Source of the DNA: an uncultured Clostridia bacterium
Lineage (GTDB): Bacteria; Bacillota; Clostridia; Christensenellales; UBA1242
Reading direction: 5' to 3'
Assembly (NCBI GenBank): GCA_934772045.1
Contig: CAKVMH010000004.1
Location: forward strand, 12,302 to 76,301
Length of the DNA: 64,000 nt
Of the stretch, positions 44,097 through 52,800 are shown piece by piece (position 1 is the first letter of the stretch; the number at the start of each line of letters is the position of its first letter). The notes below the pieces were generated by a model, which had not been told where the DNA came from, searched no databases, and worked only from the letters and a program-made list of their open reading frames with translations. The position numbers and the translations under genes were made by a program.

Positions 44097-44894
44097 TTAA
44101 TTATTCTTTTGTTGAGTTTTAATATCTTCAACATTATAAACTTTATTTTCAGTCGTGTCTTCATCTTTTTTGAAACTTACAGTAACAGTTTCTTTTAAAA
44201 AGTCAACACTCGCAACTGTGCCGACACCATCTGGTGTTGTAACTTTGTTGCCAACGCGTGGCATTTTCTTTTGCATTGCTTCATAAAATTCATCTTCATA
44301 TTTTAAACAACACAAAAGCCTGCCACACATGCCATTTATACGGTTAGGGTTGAGTGCAATACCTTGATTTTTTGCCATTTTTATCGAAACTTTATCAAAA
44401 TCTTTCAAGTATGCCTTGCAACAGGTTTCGCGCCCACACATGCCAAGTGCACCAACGGCCTTGCTTTCGTCGCGGTTGCCAATTTGTTTCATTTCGACCT
44501 TAACTTTGTAAGTGCTTGTTAAAATTTTAAGCAATTCCCTGAAATCTACGCGTTCATCAGCAGTGTAATTGACACTAAGTTTTGATTTATCCAAGCTGAA
44601 AACAACAAAACTAATTTTCATGTTTAAATGCAAATTTTCAGCAAATTTTTTAATTTCACCTTGAATTTTGCGTGCATATTTACAGTTTTCACAATTCTTT
44701 AAAAAGTCATCTTTGTTTGCTGGGCGCACAACATCAACCAATTCAACATCATCACCTTCAACATTGCGTTTAATTATGCCTAATTCAAGCACGCCATTGC
44801 ATGAAACAACGACCTTTTGGTTAGGTTCAAACTTTGAAGGCTTTGAGTATACGATTTTGCCGTAATTTTGTAATTGTATTTCAGTTAGTTGCAT
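44097..44894 (-). CDS. ricT: PSP1-domain protein RicT (YaaT)
   Basis: 265 residues. RicT belongs to the RicA-RicF-RicT complex that carries Fe-S clusters and steers RNase Y in Bacillus. The conserved cysteines are visible: NCENCKYARK, ALGMCGRETCCKAYLKDF and NGMCGRLLCCLKYE. The core has AVGALGMCG, LNPNRINGMC and NKVTTPDGVGTV. It overlaps the holB end by 14 bases. RicA and RicF partners are not in the window. GGAG precedes the start. Confidence 0.93.
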   Translation of the reverse strand: MQLTEIQLQNYGKIVYSKPSKFEPNQKVVVSCNGVLELGIIKRNVEGDDVELVDVVRPANKDDFLKNCENCKYARKIQGEIKKFAENLHLNMKISFVVFSLDKSKLSVNYTADERVDFRELLKILTSTYKVKVEMKQIGNRDESKAVGALGMCGRETCCKAYLKDFDKVSIKMAKNQGIALNPNRINGMCGRLLCCLKYEDEFYEAMQKKMPRVGNKVTTPDGVGTVASVDFLKETVTVSFKKDEDTTENKVYNVEDIKTQQKNN

Positions 44895-45801
44895 AGTATT
44901 TCTCCTTTAAAATATTAAATAATAGGTTATCTAAAATGTAATAAAAGTTTACATTTGATTTAAGTTTTTTGTAAGCATCATCGATTAATGGTAGGCATCT
45001 AGCCAAAACTGAAGGTGAAAACCTTAATGCGATAGAGGCAATGTCCTTTTTTTCAAATTGGTTTGTTTGTTTAATAACGCACATAAACATGTCCTGCATT
45101 AATGGAAAGAACTCGTCTTTGTCAACATCGCCAAGCGAACTAACGATTTGCGGAATGCTTGAACTGTTATTAAGATTATCAAAAATTTTTGTTATTGCTT
45201 GTAAAGTGTTGTTTGTTTTTTTATCTGTAAATGTTAACATGTTGGTGAGTGTATCAAAATTTTTAAATGATGATAAATTGATGTTTTTTGATTTATATTC
45301 GTTAATAATTGACAACTTGTCATGTTCAGAAAGGGTAGGCACATGCACTTTACTAAGCCTACTTAAAACCGTTGGCAAAATTTTGTCTAACTTAGTTGAT
45401 GTCACAATAAAAATGTTACTAGGGTTAGGCTCTTCCAACGATTTTAACATCTTGTTTTGTGCACGCTCATTAACATTTTCAAAATTTAAGACAACAAAAA
45501 CTTTATGTTTGCTGTAAACTGGCAAAGTTGCCATTTTGTCTAACAATTTTGCCACATCTTCCACTTTTATGCTTTTGTCGTCTAGGATATAAAAGTCTGG
45601 GTGCGAGTTACTTTCAAATTGCATGCATGAACTGCATTTGCCACACGCTGAACCCTTTTCACATAAAATAGATTCCGCAAATGTAAGTGCTATTTCGTTA
45701 TTAAGGGCTTGGTCATTAGAATAAAAAAGATAAGCATGACTCAATTCACGCCCTAAACTAAGTGTGCGGTAAGATGATGTGTTTACAATACATTTTAACA
45801 C
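44881..45801 (-). CDS. holB: DNA polymerase III subunit delta'
   Basis: 306 residues. Clamp-loader subunit: HAYLFYSNDQ near the N-terminus, zinc cysteines in CEKGSACGKCSSC, MLKSLEEPNPSNIFIVTS and ILPTVLSRL (the SRL takes the place of SRC). As usual for delta', Walker A is degenerate (FYSNDQAL), so it does not hydrolyse ATP. The start is GTG. A perfect extended -10 (TGT-TATAAT, 45808-45813) lies six bases before it and no ribosome binding site exists, so a leaderless mRNA starting with GUG is likely. It ends in TGA inside the ricT start region. Confidence 0.92.
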   Translation of the reverse strand: MLKCIVNTSSYRTLSLGRELSHAYLFYSNDQALNNEIALTFAESILCEKGSACGKCSSCMQFESNSHPDFYILDDKSIKVEDVAKLLDKMATLPVYSKHKVFVVLNFENVNERAQNKMLKSLEEPNPSNIFIVTSTKLDKILPTVLSRLSKVHVPTLSEHDKLSIINEYKSKNINLSSFKNFDTLTNMLTFTDKKTNNTLQAITKIFDNLNNSSSIPQIVSSLGDVDKDEFFPLMQDMFMCVIKQTNQFEKKDIASIALRFSPSVLARCLPLIDDAYKKLKSNVNFYYILDNLLFNILKEKYYATN

Positions 45802-45807
45802 GATACA

Positions 45808-45813
45808 ATTATA
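45808..45813 (-). promoter_or_regulatory. holB promoter -10 box, six bases from the start codon
   Basis: TATAAT on the minus strand, preceded by TGT (extended -10). The best -35 is weak (TTGTAT, 17-base spacer). Placement predicts transcription starting at the GTG. Confidence 0.65.
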
Positions 45814-45883
45814 ACATAGGTGCGATAAAAATACAATAATTTTCGTTGATTGTGCCTAAAAACCGCGAAATCAAATTAATTAG

Positions 45884-45912
45884 TTGACATAGAATTTTGT
45901 CGATGATATTAT
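45884..45912 (+). promoter_or_regulatory. Promoter for the 45931 gene
   Basis: TTGACA (45884-45889), 17-base spacer, TATTAT (45907-45912), then GAGGTGA before the ATG. Confidence 0.8.
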
Positions 45913-45930
45913 TATATCAAGAGGTGAAAT

Positions 45931-46419
45931 ATGACAAAAGCTAAATCTGGTTTTTTAAAAGCTGGGGCAATCTTCGGCATAATTTGGGCAGGTTTCTTTG
46001 CAATATTCGGCATGACGTTATTTACAATTCAAGGTGAACTATCGCATAAATATATAATTGAAGATATTATGGAGTACAAGAAAACAGAATACGATACTAT
46101 TAATAATTTTGATGGCTCAATTACATATAAGTTAACAAAAGATGGCGAAGTAAAGGAAATTAAGGGCGACCAATTAGACGATATCATTGAATTATCTAAA
46201 AAAGTTTTAACAGTCGGTGGCATTTATGTGTTAGCATTTTCAGTTGCTTCACTTGCACTTTCAATTCTAGTGCTTGTAAACTCAGAAAAGGAAAAGGCAA
46301 ACAAAGGTTTAATAATTTCATTACTTTGTGTCAGCGTTTTCTCCGCCAACATTTTAACCTTAGCATTTATGATTGTTGCTTTGTGTTTAAAGGATAAAAA
46401 AGTAGAAGAAGTGAAATAG
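45931..46419 (+). CDS. Small membrane protein, 3' end inside a tandem repeat
   Basis: 162 residues. Hydrophobic segments lie at about 11-33 (GAIFGIIWAGFFAIFGMTLF), 92-114 (VGGIYVLAFSVASLALSILVL) and 125-152 (LIISLLCVSVF ... FMIVALCL), with a 55-residue hydrophilic loop between the first two. A short lysine-rich tail KDKKVEEVK ends the protein. No known domain. The last 15 codons form the first unit of an 82-83 bp tandem array that continues for 320 bases past the stop, so tail length could change if the array recombined. Confidence 0.65.
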   Translation: MTKAKSGFLKAGAIFGIIWAGFFAIFGMTLFTIQGELSHKYIIEDIMEYKKTEYDTINNFDGSITYKLTKDGEVKEIKGDQLDDIIELSKKVLTVGGIYVLAFSVASLALSILVLVNSEKEKANKGLIISLLCVSVFSANILTLAFMIVALCLKDKKVEEVK

Positions 46420-46739
46420 AAGCAACATCTAATGGGAAGTGGAACGACCTTTAAATTGTTGCTTTGTGTTTAAAGGATAAAAAAGTAGAAGAAGTAAAAT
46501 AGAAGCAACATCTAATGGGAAGTGGAACGACCTTTAAATTGTTGCTTTGTGTTTAAAGGATAAAAAAGTAGAAGAAGTGAAATAGAAGCAACATCTAATG
46601 GGAGTGAAACGACCTTTAATTTGTTGCTTTGTGTTTAAAGGATAAAAAAGTAGAAGAAGTGAAATAGAAGCAACATCTAATGGGAGTGGAACGACCTTTA
46701 AATTGTTGCTTTGTGTGTAAAAGATAAAAACTAGCAACA
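46373..46739 (+). repeat. Tandem array of 82-83 bp units spanning a gene end
   Basis: Units start at 46373, 46456, 46539 and 46621, with a shortened degenerate fifth at 46703. Each begins TTGTTGCTTTGTGTTTAAAG, contains the coding end AAAGTAGAAGAAGTGAAATAG (two parts of one 21-base stretch, AAAGTAGAAG and AAGTGAAATAG), and carries AGCAACA that can pair with TGTTGCT of the next unit. Only the first is part of a gene. Differences between units are few, so the array is recent. Confidence 0.95.
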
Positions 46740-46758
46740 ATTTAATAATACAATTTAA

Positions 46759-46790
46759 AAAGAACTGAACACGTTTGTGTTCAGTTCTTT
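46759..46790. terminator. Strong bidirectional terminator
   Basis: AAAGAACTGAACAC (46759-46772) pairs perfectly over 14 bases with GTGTTCAGTTCTTT (46777-46790), loop GTTT. It separates the 45931 gene plus repeat array from greA on the other strand. Confidence 0.9.
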
Positions 46791-46822
46791 AATGTTTATA
46801 GTATTCAATTTTAAATTAATTA

Positions 46823-47299
46823 TTAAGACAATTTAATTTTAGTGATTTTATATGAAACCAAACCGCCTGGGGTTTTAATTTGAGCAATTTCACCAACTTT
46901 TTTGTTCATCAAACCGGCACCGATAGGGGATATGTTGCTGATAATGCCTTTGAATGGGTCACTGTCTGTGTCACCAACAATTTTGTATTCAACAACCTGG
47001 TTTGTTTTTAAATTTGTGGCGGTAACTGTGCAACCAACACCAACTTTGTTTGTGTTAACTTTTTTAGGGTCGATAACAACGGCTGATTTTAATTTTGTTT
47101 CCAAATCAAAAATTTCGGCTTCAGTGTTAATTTGCTCTTCACGGGCGATGTCATATTCACTATTTTCACTTAAATCACCATAACTGCGCGCTTCAGCAAG
47201 TTTTTTTGCCACTTCTTGGCGTTTGGTTGATTTTAAATACTCTAATCTTTCTTGGGTCTTTTTAAGCCCTTCTGCTGTCATAAAAACTTTTTCTTCCAT
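46823..47299 (-). CDS. greA: Transcription elongation factor GreA
   Basis: 158 residues, the exact family length, counted from the ATG at 47299 (GGAGAA upstream); a TTG four codons earlier would place the ribosome binding site inside the gene. The coiled coil has EGLKKTQERLEYLKSTKRQ, then ARSYGDLSENSEYDIAREEQ, whose acidic tip (DLSENSEYD) is inserted in the polymerase channel to trigger transcript cleavage. The C-terminal FKBP-like domain has VGDTDSDPFKG and ISPIGAGLMNKKVGE. Confidence 0.98.
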   Translation of the reverse strand: MEEKVFMTAEGLKKTQERLEYLKSTKRQEVAKKLAEARSYGDLSENSEYDIAREEQINTEAEIFDLETKLKSAVVIDPKKVNTNKVGVGCTVTATNLKTNQVVEYKIVGDTDSDPFKGIISNISPIGAGLMNKKVGEIAQIKTPGGLVSYKITKIKLS

Positions 47300-47382
47300 A
47301 ACTTTCTCCAAATAAAAAAAATTTTAAGCATTTTGTGCATATAAAACACAAAATTGCAATGATTTCTCATTACAACGACACA

Positions 47383-47412
47383 ATTATAACATTTATTTAA
47401 AATTGATGTCAA
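47383..47412 (-). promoter_or_regulatory. greA promoter
   Basis: On the minus strand TTGACA (47407-47412), 18-base spacer ending TGT, TATAAT (47383-47388). The leader of about 80 bases can form ATTTTGTG/CACAAAAT. Confidence 0.85.
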
Positions 47413-47500
47413 GGTTTTTTAACTCAATTTTTAAACGCTTGTGATTGCCTGTGCTTTAGCATATGCAAAAATATTAAAAAATGTGCGGACTTTTAAAATT

Positions 47501-47755
47501 TTAACGGTGTAAATGTTCCAAAGTGAACTTATCAAAAATTACGCTTTCAACAAAATCATCTGGTTTAAAAACACACATGTTAAACAAGTTAAAATCGTAT
47601 ACGTGCTTGTCTAATAAAACTGGGGTAGGGATATTCAAAGATGCAGATAAGTCTTTTAACATATCAAAAAAAGATGTGGTTTTTTCATCCACTTCAATAG
47701 TGTTAGATTTTATAACCTTTTCATTGCAAATCAATTTGCCCCAAATTTTTATCAT
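47501..47755 (-). CDS. Small hypothetical protein
   Basis: 84 residues beginning MIKIWGKLICNEKVIKS, then a helical segment with FFDMLKDLSASLNIPTPVLL and a C-terminal VIFDKFTLEHLHR. The pattern looks like a conserved small protein of Clostridia, but I cannot name a family. There is no ribosome binding site; TAAAAT lies six bases before the ATG (47762-47767) with a poor -35, so a leaderless transcript is possible. Confidence 0.6.
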   Translation of the reverse strand: MIKIWGKLICNEKVIKSNTIEVDEKTTSFFDMLKDLSASLNIPTPVLLDKHVYDFNLFNMCVFKPDDFVESVIFDKFTLEHLHR

Positions 47756-47863
47756 AGGCTTATTTTATATCAAATTGAAAAATAATGCAAGAAATTACAC
47801 GAACTTATCATCAACAATTAAGGCTAAAACTTAAATATTAAAATAATATGTAAAACAACATGT

Positions 47864-47892
47864 TTGACAAAAAATTTTCAAAAGTGTAATAT
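47864..47892 (+). promoter_or_regulatory. Promoter of the leaderless DUF362 gene
   Basis: TTGACA (47864-47869), 17-base spacer, TAATAT (47887-47892). The ATG begins six bases later and no ribosome binding site lies between. Confidence 0.85.
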
Positions 47893-47898
47893 AAAAAT

Positions 47899-49065
47899 AT
47901 GGATAATTCGGTTTCAATAAAAAGCATAGATAATTATAATTTGGAAAATGTTAAGGCAACAATGGCAAACCTTTTTGCTTCAATAGATGCAGAAAAACTT
48001 TTTAAACCTAATATGAAAGTTTTAATAAAAGTCAATGCAGGCATTGATGCTGACCCTGATTTAGGGCTAACAACTCACCCAACAGTGGTGCAAGCGCTTG
48101 TAGACTTAATAAGCAAAACTGGGGCAGTATGTATTGTGGCAGACAGCCCAGTTAAACAATATTCGCTTAATTATTTGGAAAAAATCTATTTTGACACAGG
48201 CATGCTTGAAGTTGCCAACTCGACAAAGTGTCAACTTAACCATGATTTATCCACCACACAAATTAAAATTCCAGCAGGTGCGAAAACTAAATTTACCACA
48301 GTTTTAAGTGTTGCAGATTCGGTCGATGCAATTGTAGTTGTTGGTAAAGTTAACGTTGATAATCGCCTTGGTTTCCAAGCGGTTAGCCAAGGTTTGTTTG
48401 GGCTTATTCCGGGGGAAATGAAAAATTTATACCTTAATAGGTTGACAACGATTGCGGATTACAACGAATACTGTTTGGACCTATACACTTATTTTAAAAA
48501 CAAACTTATTTTAAATGTGCTTGACGGCGTTGTGGCTGTTGAAACAAACCAAAGCCAAAGAATGTTATCTTGTTTGGCAATGAGTAAAAATATGCTCAGT
48601 TTGGAAGCGGTTGCAAATGCAATTGTGGGCAGGAATTTTAATGAAACCATATTAAAAACCGCAGAAACAAGGGGCGAAATTGATTTATCAAACGCTTATA
48701 AGCTTGTTGATGGCACAATTGAAAACTTTACATTGACCGATTTTGATTTTGGTGAAATCGTAAATAGTTCAAACATACATAAAAGTAAACAAAGCAAAAA
48801 ACAGTATTTTAGGCACAATCAACAAAGGCTTATAATTGTACCAAACAAGTGTAAAGGTTGCGCGCGTTGTGCTAAAATTTGTCCAGTTGGTGCAATAACC
48901 ATGAAGTACGACAAAATGGGCGAGCTATACGCAAAAATTAATTACGACAAGTGCATATTTTGCAACAAATGCTTTACCGCTTGTCCTTATGAAATTATTA
49001 GGCAAAAAACACCGCTTGGGTTTAAGATTATCACTGGCAGTGTAAATAAATACAATGAAGAATAG
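47899..49065 (+). CDS. DUF362 protein with C-terminal 2x[4Fe-4S] ferredoxin domain
   Basis: 388 residues. The N-terminal 270 residues fit DUF362: MKVLIKVNAGIDADPDLGLTTHP, VCIVADSPVKQYS, and VVVGKVNVDNRLGFQAVSQG. The C-terminal part has two ferredoxin motifs, CKGCARCAKICPVGAI and CIFCNKCFTACPYEII, each with four cysteines. Such proteins are common in anaerobes and presumed to be redox proteins; the reaction is not known. Predicted leaderless mRNA. Confidence 0.9.
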   Translation: MDNSVSIKSIDNYNLENVKATMANLFASIDAEKLFKPNMKVLIKVNAGIDADPDLGLTTHPTVVQALVDLISKTGAVCIVADSPVKQYSLNYLEKIYFDTGMLEVANSTKCQLNHDLSTTQIKIPAGAKTKFTTVLSVADSVDAIVVVGKVNVDNRLGFQAVSQGLFGLIPGEMKNLYLNRLTTIADYNEYCLDLYTYFKNKLILNVLDGVVAVETNQSQRMLSCLAMSKNMLSLEAVANAIVGRNFNETILKTAETRGEIDLSNAYKLVDGTIENFTLTDFDFGEIVNSSNIHKSKQSKKQYFRHNQQRLIIVPNKCKGCARCAKICPVGAITMKYDKMGELYAKINYDKCIFCNKCFTACPYEIIRQKTPLGFKIITGSVNKYNEE

Positions 49066-49103
49066 ACGATCTAAAAGATATAAATTTATTGATCCTTACA
49101 ATT

Positions 49104-49126
49104 AAACACACATTTAGTGTGTTTTT
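49104..49126 (+). terminator. Terminator after the DUF362 gene
   Basis: AAACACAC (49104-49111) pairs with GTGTGTTT (49117-49124) around five bases, then T. Confidence 0.9.
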
Positions 49127-49153
49127 TGTTGCGATTAACAATAAACCAGATTA

Positions 49154-49182
49154 ATGAGCGTCAGCGAAATAAATTGATTTAT
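49154..49182 (+). repeat. Dispersed intergenic repeat, copy 2
   Basis: Second copy of the 29-base element at 42456-42484 (25 of 29 identical), likewise just past a terminator. Too short to be a transposon; possibly a dispersed intergenic repeat family. Confidence 0.6.
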
Positions 49183-49347
49183 TTTATAAATAGCAATTTG
49201 AATTTTTGTTTGTTAATGAAGGATATGTCAGTTGAGAGATTTATGTGTATCAGTTTAAAATAAAAAAGCACCATTTCTATAAAATAGTGCCAAATAATTC
49301 GCATAATTATAACATTTAAAAGCACACTAATTTTAGAGGTGTTGTTT

Positions 49348-49599
49348 ATGAGATGGATAGCATTTGGTTTAACATGTTTGGGTGGAGTTAACTGGCTGAT
49401 GATTGGGGCGTTGCAATATGATTTCATTGCAGGGCTTTTTGGCACGCAAGCAAACATTTTTAGCCGAATTATTTATATAATTATTGGTGTTGCAAGCGTT
49501 TATATTTTGTTTGTAACATTGTTTAGTAAAGGTAGATTGAAATTGTTTGGCTATAAAAAACCTAAACCTCAAAAACAAAAATTGGAAGAAGACTTTTAA
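49348..49599 (+). CDS. DUF378 family membrane protein
   Basis: 83 residues from the ATG at 49348 (AGAGGTG upstream). Two membrane segments: MRWIAFGLTCLGGVNWLMIGAL, with the family's GGVNWLMIG signature, and IIYIIIGVASVYILFVTLF. Between them is QYDFIAGLFGTQANIFSRI. The tail is lysine/proline-rich. DUF378 (YuzA-like) proteins have no known function. Stands alone. Confidence 0.9.
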   Translation: MRWIAFGLTCLGGVNWLMIGALQYDFIAGLFGTQANIFSRIIYIIIGVASVYILFVTLFSKGRLKLFGYKKPKPQKQKLEEDF

Positions 49600-49691
49600 A
49601 GAAAATGAATTAAAATTAAATATCTATATAAATTGTGGCTATAATTATAGTACTCTAGTATGGCTTTAATAAATTTAAAAACAGAGAAATT

Positions 49692-49722
49692 AAAAAAAGT
49701 TGGCGTGTGCCAACTTTTTTTT
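49692..49722. terminator. Bidirectional terminator between DUF378 and dnaE
   Basis: AAAAAAAGTTGGC (49692-49704) pairs with GCCAACTTTTTTT (49709-49721), loop GTGT. Confidence 0.9.
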
Positions 49723-49828
49723 GTGTTTCATATTAAGGTGTTGTTGTTTTTTGATTGTTATACTTTTTTATTTTTAACTTATTCTTTTTGGCAATTTAGG
49801 TTTTACTGCTAAAAGTAGAGTAAGGGGG

Positions 49829-52800
49829 CTAACCTTCAATAACAACGATGTCGTCCTTATTTAAAATTGTTTCAAGTTCAAAAATTAAACTTTGCCTTAC
49901 CATAACACCCTGTGTTAGTTTATAGGCTTTGTTTGTTGCGGTGTCCTTAACGCAAACTGTATCAATGCCGACATATCCGTCTAAGATTTTTTTAACAGCT
50001 TGGTGCAATATGCCGTCGCTCATATTGTAGCGCAAACATAATTTTTTAGGTTTTACAATTTCTATTTCAGTTTCTTGCGTTTCAGGTTCGGAAGGGTCTT
50101 GCGTGGAAGCATCGCTCAATTGTTCAATGCTGTCTACTGTGATTGAAGGGCGTTTACCATCGCGCACTGAAAATCTACCTTTGATTGCAACAAGTGTGTC
50201 TTTTTGTATTTCGTCTTTAAATTTGTCGTATGACTTGTTGAAAAGGACGGCTTCAAAACTTCCAGTTAAATCTTCAATTGTAAGGAATGCCATTTTGCTT
50301 CCGGTTTTGGTTTGAATTGTTTTAATTTCGGTTATTACGCCACCACAAGTCACAACATCGCCATTTTTTAAGCCGTTATAAAGTTCTTCTTCTGGGCCAA
50401 AATCTTCTAATTCCGCTGTGCCATTATCTTCTTCATCGTCAAGGCTTTCGCTTGGTATCATGCTGGAATCAAAGGTGAATGTTTTAATTGTGTCCATAAA
50501 CCCGTCAAGTGGGTGGCCAGACAAATAAGTGCCGGAAATTTCACGCTCATATTGAAGTTTTACAGTGTTAACATATTCATTTATGTTAGGGTACTCATTT
50601 TCTTCAATAAGGTTAGTGTCTTCAATAAAATCGCCAAACAAGTCCATTTGTCCGTTCATCGATTTCTTTTTCCTTTCAATTGCGCGGTCAACCATTATGC
50701 TGTAAACCGCCATTAATTGGCTCCTTGGTCTGCCAAAGCAGTCAAACGCACCGGCCTTGATAAGTGATTCAATACAACGCTTGTTCAACGCTTGAGAGTT
50801 GGAACGCCAAATAAAGTCTGCTAAATCTTTATAATCGCCGTTTGCTTTCCTTTCTTCAATAATCTCGTCAATGACGCCAACGCCCACATTTTTAAGGGCG
50901 GCCAAACCAAAGCGGATAACTTTGCCGTCTGTGCTGAAATAGGTTTCACTTAAATTGATATCTGGTGGCAAAACTTGAATTTTTTCCGATTTAGCATAGG
51001 CAATGTAATGCTTTAACTTTTCAATGTTTGTTATGCGGTTGTTAAGGGTGGAAGTGATAAATTCAGGCAAGTAGTAGTTCTTTAAATACGCGGTTTGGTA
51101 GGTGATAAGTGAATACGCCGCCGCATGCGATTTATTAAACGCGTATGAAGCAAATGCTTCCATTTCGTTCCAAATTTTGTTTGCAGTTTCTTCGCTTACG
51201 CCATTGTTGATTGCACCAATAATTTTTGGGCTGTACTTGCCGTGGTCGTCGGTGTAGGCTTCACGCCCATAAAGGAAAGCGTCCTTCCACTTCAACATTT
51301 CTTCCATTTTCTTTTTACCCATGGCACGCCTAATCATATCGGCTTGACCAAGAGTGAAACCTGCCATTGCTTGGCAAATTTTCATAACCTGTTCTTGGTA
51401 AACGATGCACCCATAAGTAACTTTCAAAATAGGTTCCAAAATAGGGTGGTCGTAAGTGGTGTCTTCTGGGTGGTGTTTGTTGTGAACATATCTAGGAATA
51501 CTATCCATTGGGCCAGGGCGGTAAAGCGACACTGCCGCCACAATGTCTTCTATACAGGTTGGTTGTAATTCTTTTAAGAACTTTTTAAAACCAGCCGATT
51601 CAATTTGGAAAATGCCTTCCGTGTTGCCAGTTGAAATGAGTTTAAATACGTTAGGGTCATCGTAACTGGCATGTTCAAAACTGATGTCAATATTACGTGT
51701 TTTCTTAACAAGGTTAATTGTGCCTTTAATATCGGTAAGGTTCCTTAAACCCAAAAAGTCCATTTTTAAATGCCCAAGGTGCTCCATATCAACACCTTCG
51801 TACTGCGTCGTAATATCTTCGCCGTTACGGCTCAATGGAACAAAGTCTTCCAAAACGCCTGCGCCAATGATAACGCCACAAGGGTGGGTGGTGCACTGGC
51901 GTGGGAAATCTTCCACTTTAAGGGCAATGTCCACAACGCGTTTAACTTGTGGGTCAGTGTTATACATTTCAACCAGTTCAGGCACTGCATAAACTGTGCC
52001 AAAATCTTTATCGCCCGGCTTTGGCACATGGAAACCAAAAGCCTTAGGCAAAATTGGGCTTTTATACATAGGAATGATTTTTGTTATTTTATCGCAAAGA
52101 GAATAAGGCACACGCAAAACACGCCCCACATCTTTAATGGCGTTTTTCGCTTTCATTGTGCCAAATGCAATGATATGTACAACGCGGTCGTCACCATATT
52201 TGCGCCTTACATAATCAATAACTTCGCCACGGCGCACATCTTCAAAGTCTACGTCAAAATCGGGTGCGGAAACCCTTTCGGTGTTAAGGAAGCGCTCGAA
52301 GAACAGTTCAAATTTAAGTGGGTCAATGTTAGTAATGCCCATAGTGTAAGCCACAAGCGAACCAGCACCAGAACCACGCCCGGGTCCAACAGAAATGCCC
52401 ATTTTGCGCGCGGCGTTGATGTAATCCCACACAATAAGGAAGTATTCAATAAACCCTTGCTTTTCAATGACGCCAATTTCGGTTGCAATACGCTCCCTAA
52501 TTTCATCGGTGTATTCGCCATATTTTTCTTTAACACCTTTGTCCACAAGGTTCATAAGGTATTCTTTCGGTGTTGCGCCAACTTCGGCATTGTAACCGCC
52601 TTCCGGGGTATAACTAGGGAAGTGGTATTTGCCGTATTCAAACGAATAATTACATTTGTTTGCAATTTCAATGGTGTTATCCAAAGCTTCTTCATCATTT
52701 GGCAAACCTTCAAGCATTTGGTCGTAAGTTTTAAAATATAATTCATTAGTAGGGAATTTTAACCTGTCTGGGTCGTCAACAAACTTTTGCATAGCAACGC

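Noticed and set aside
46373..46739. Possible CRISPR array
   Set aside because: Units are contiguous near-identical 82-83 bp copies without unique spacers, and no cas genes are present.
51770..52741. 323-codon open frame on the plus strand
   Set aside because: It lies wholly antisense within dnaE, has no ribosome binding site and encodes no recognisable domain; it is a shadow of the coding strand.
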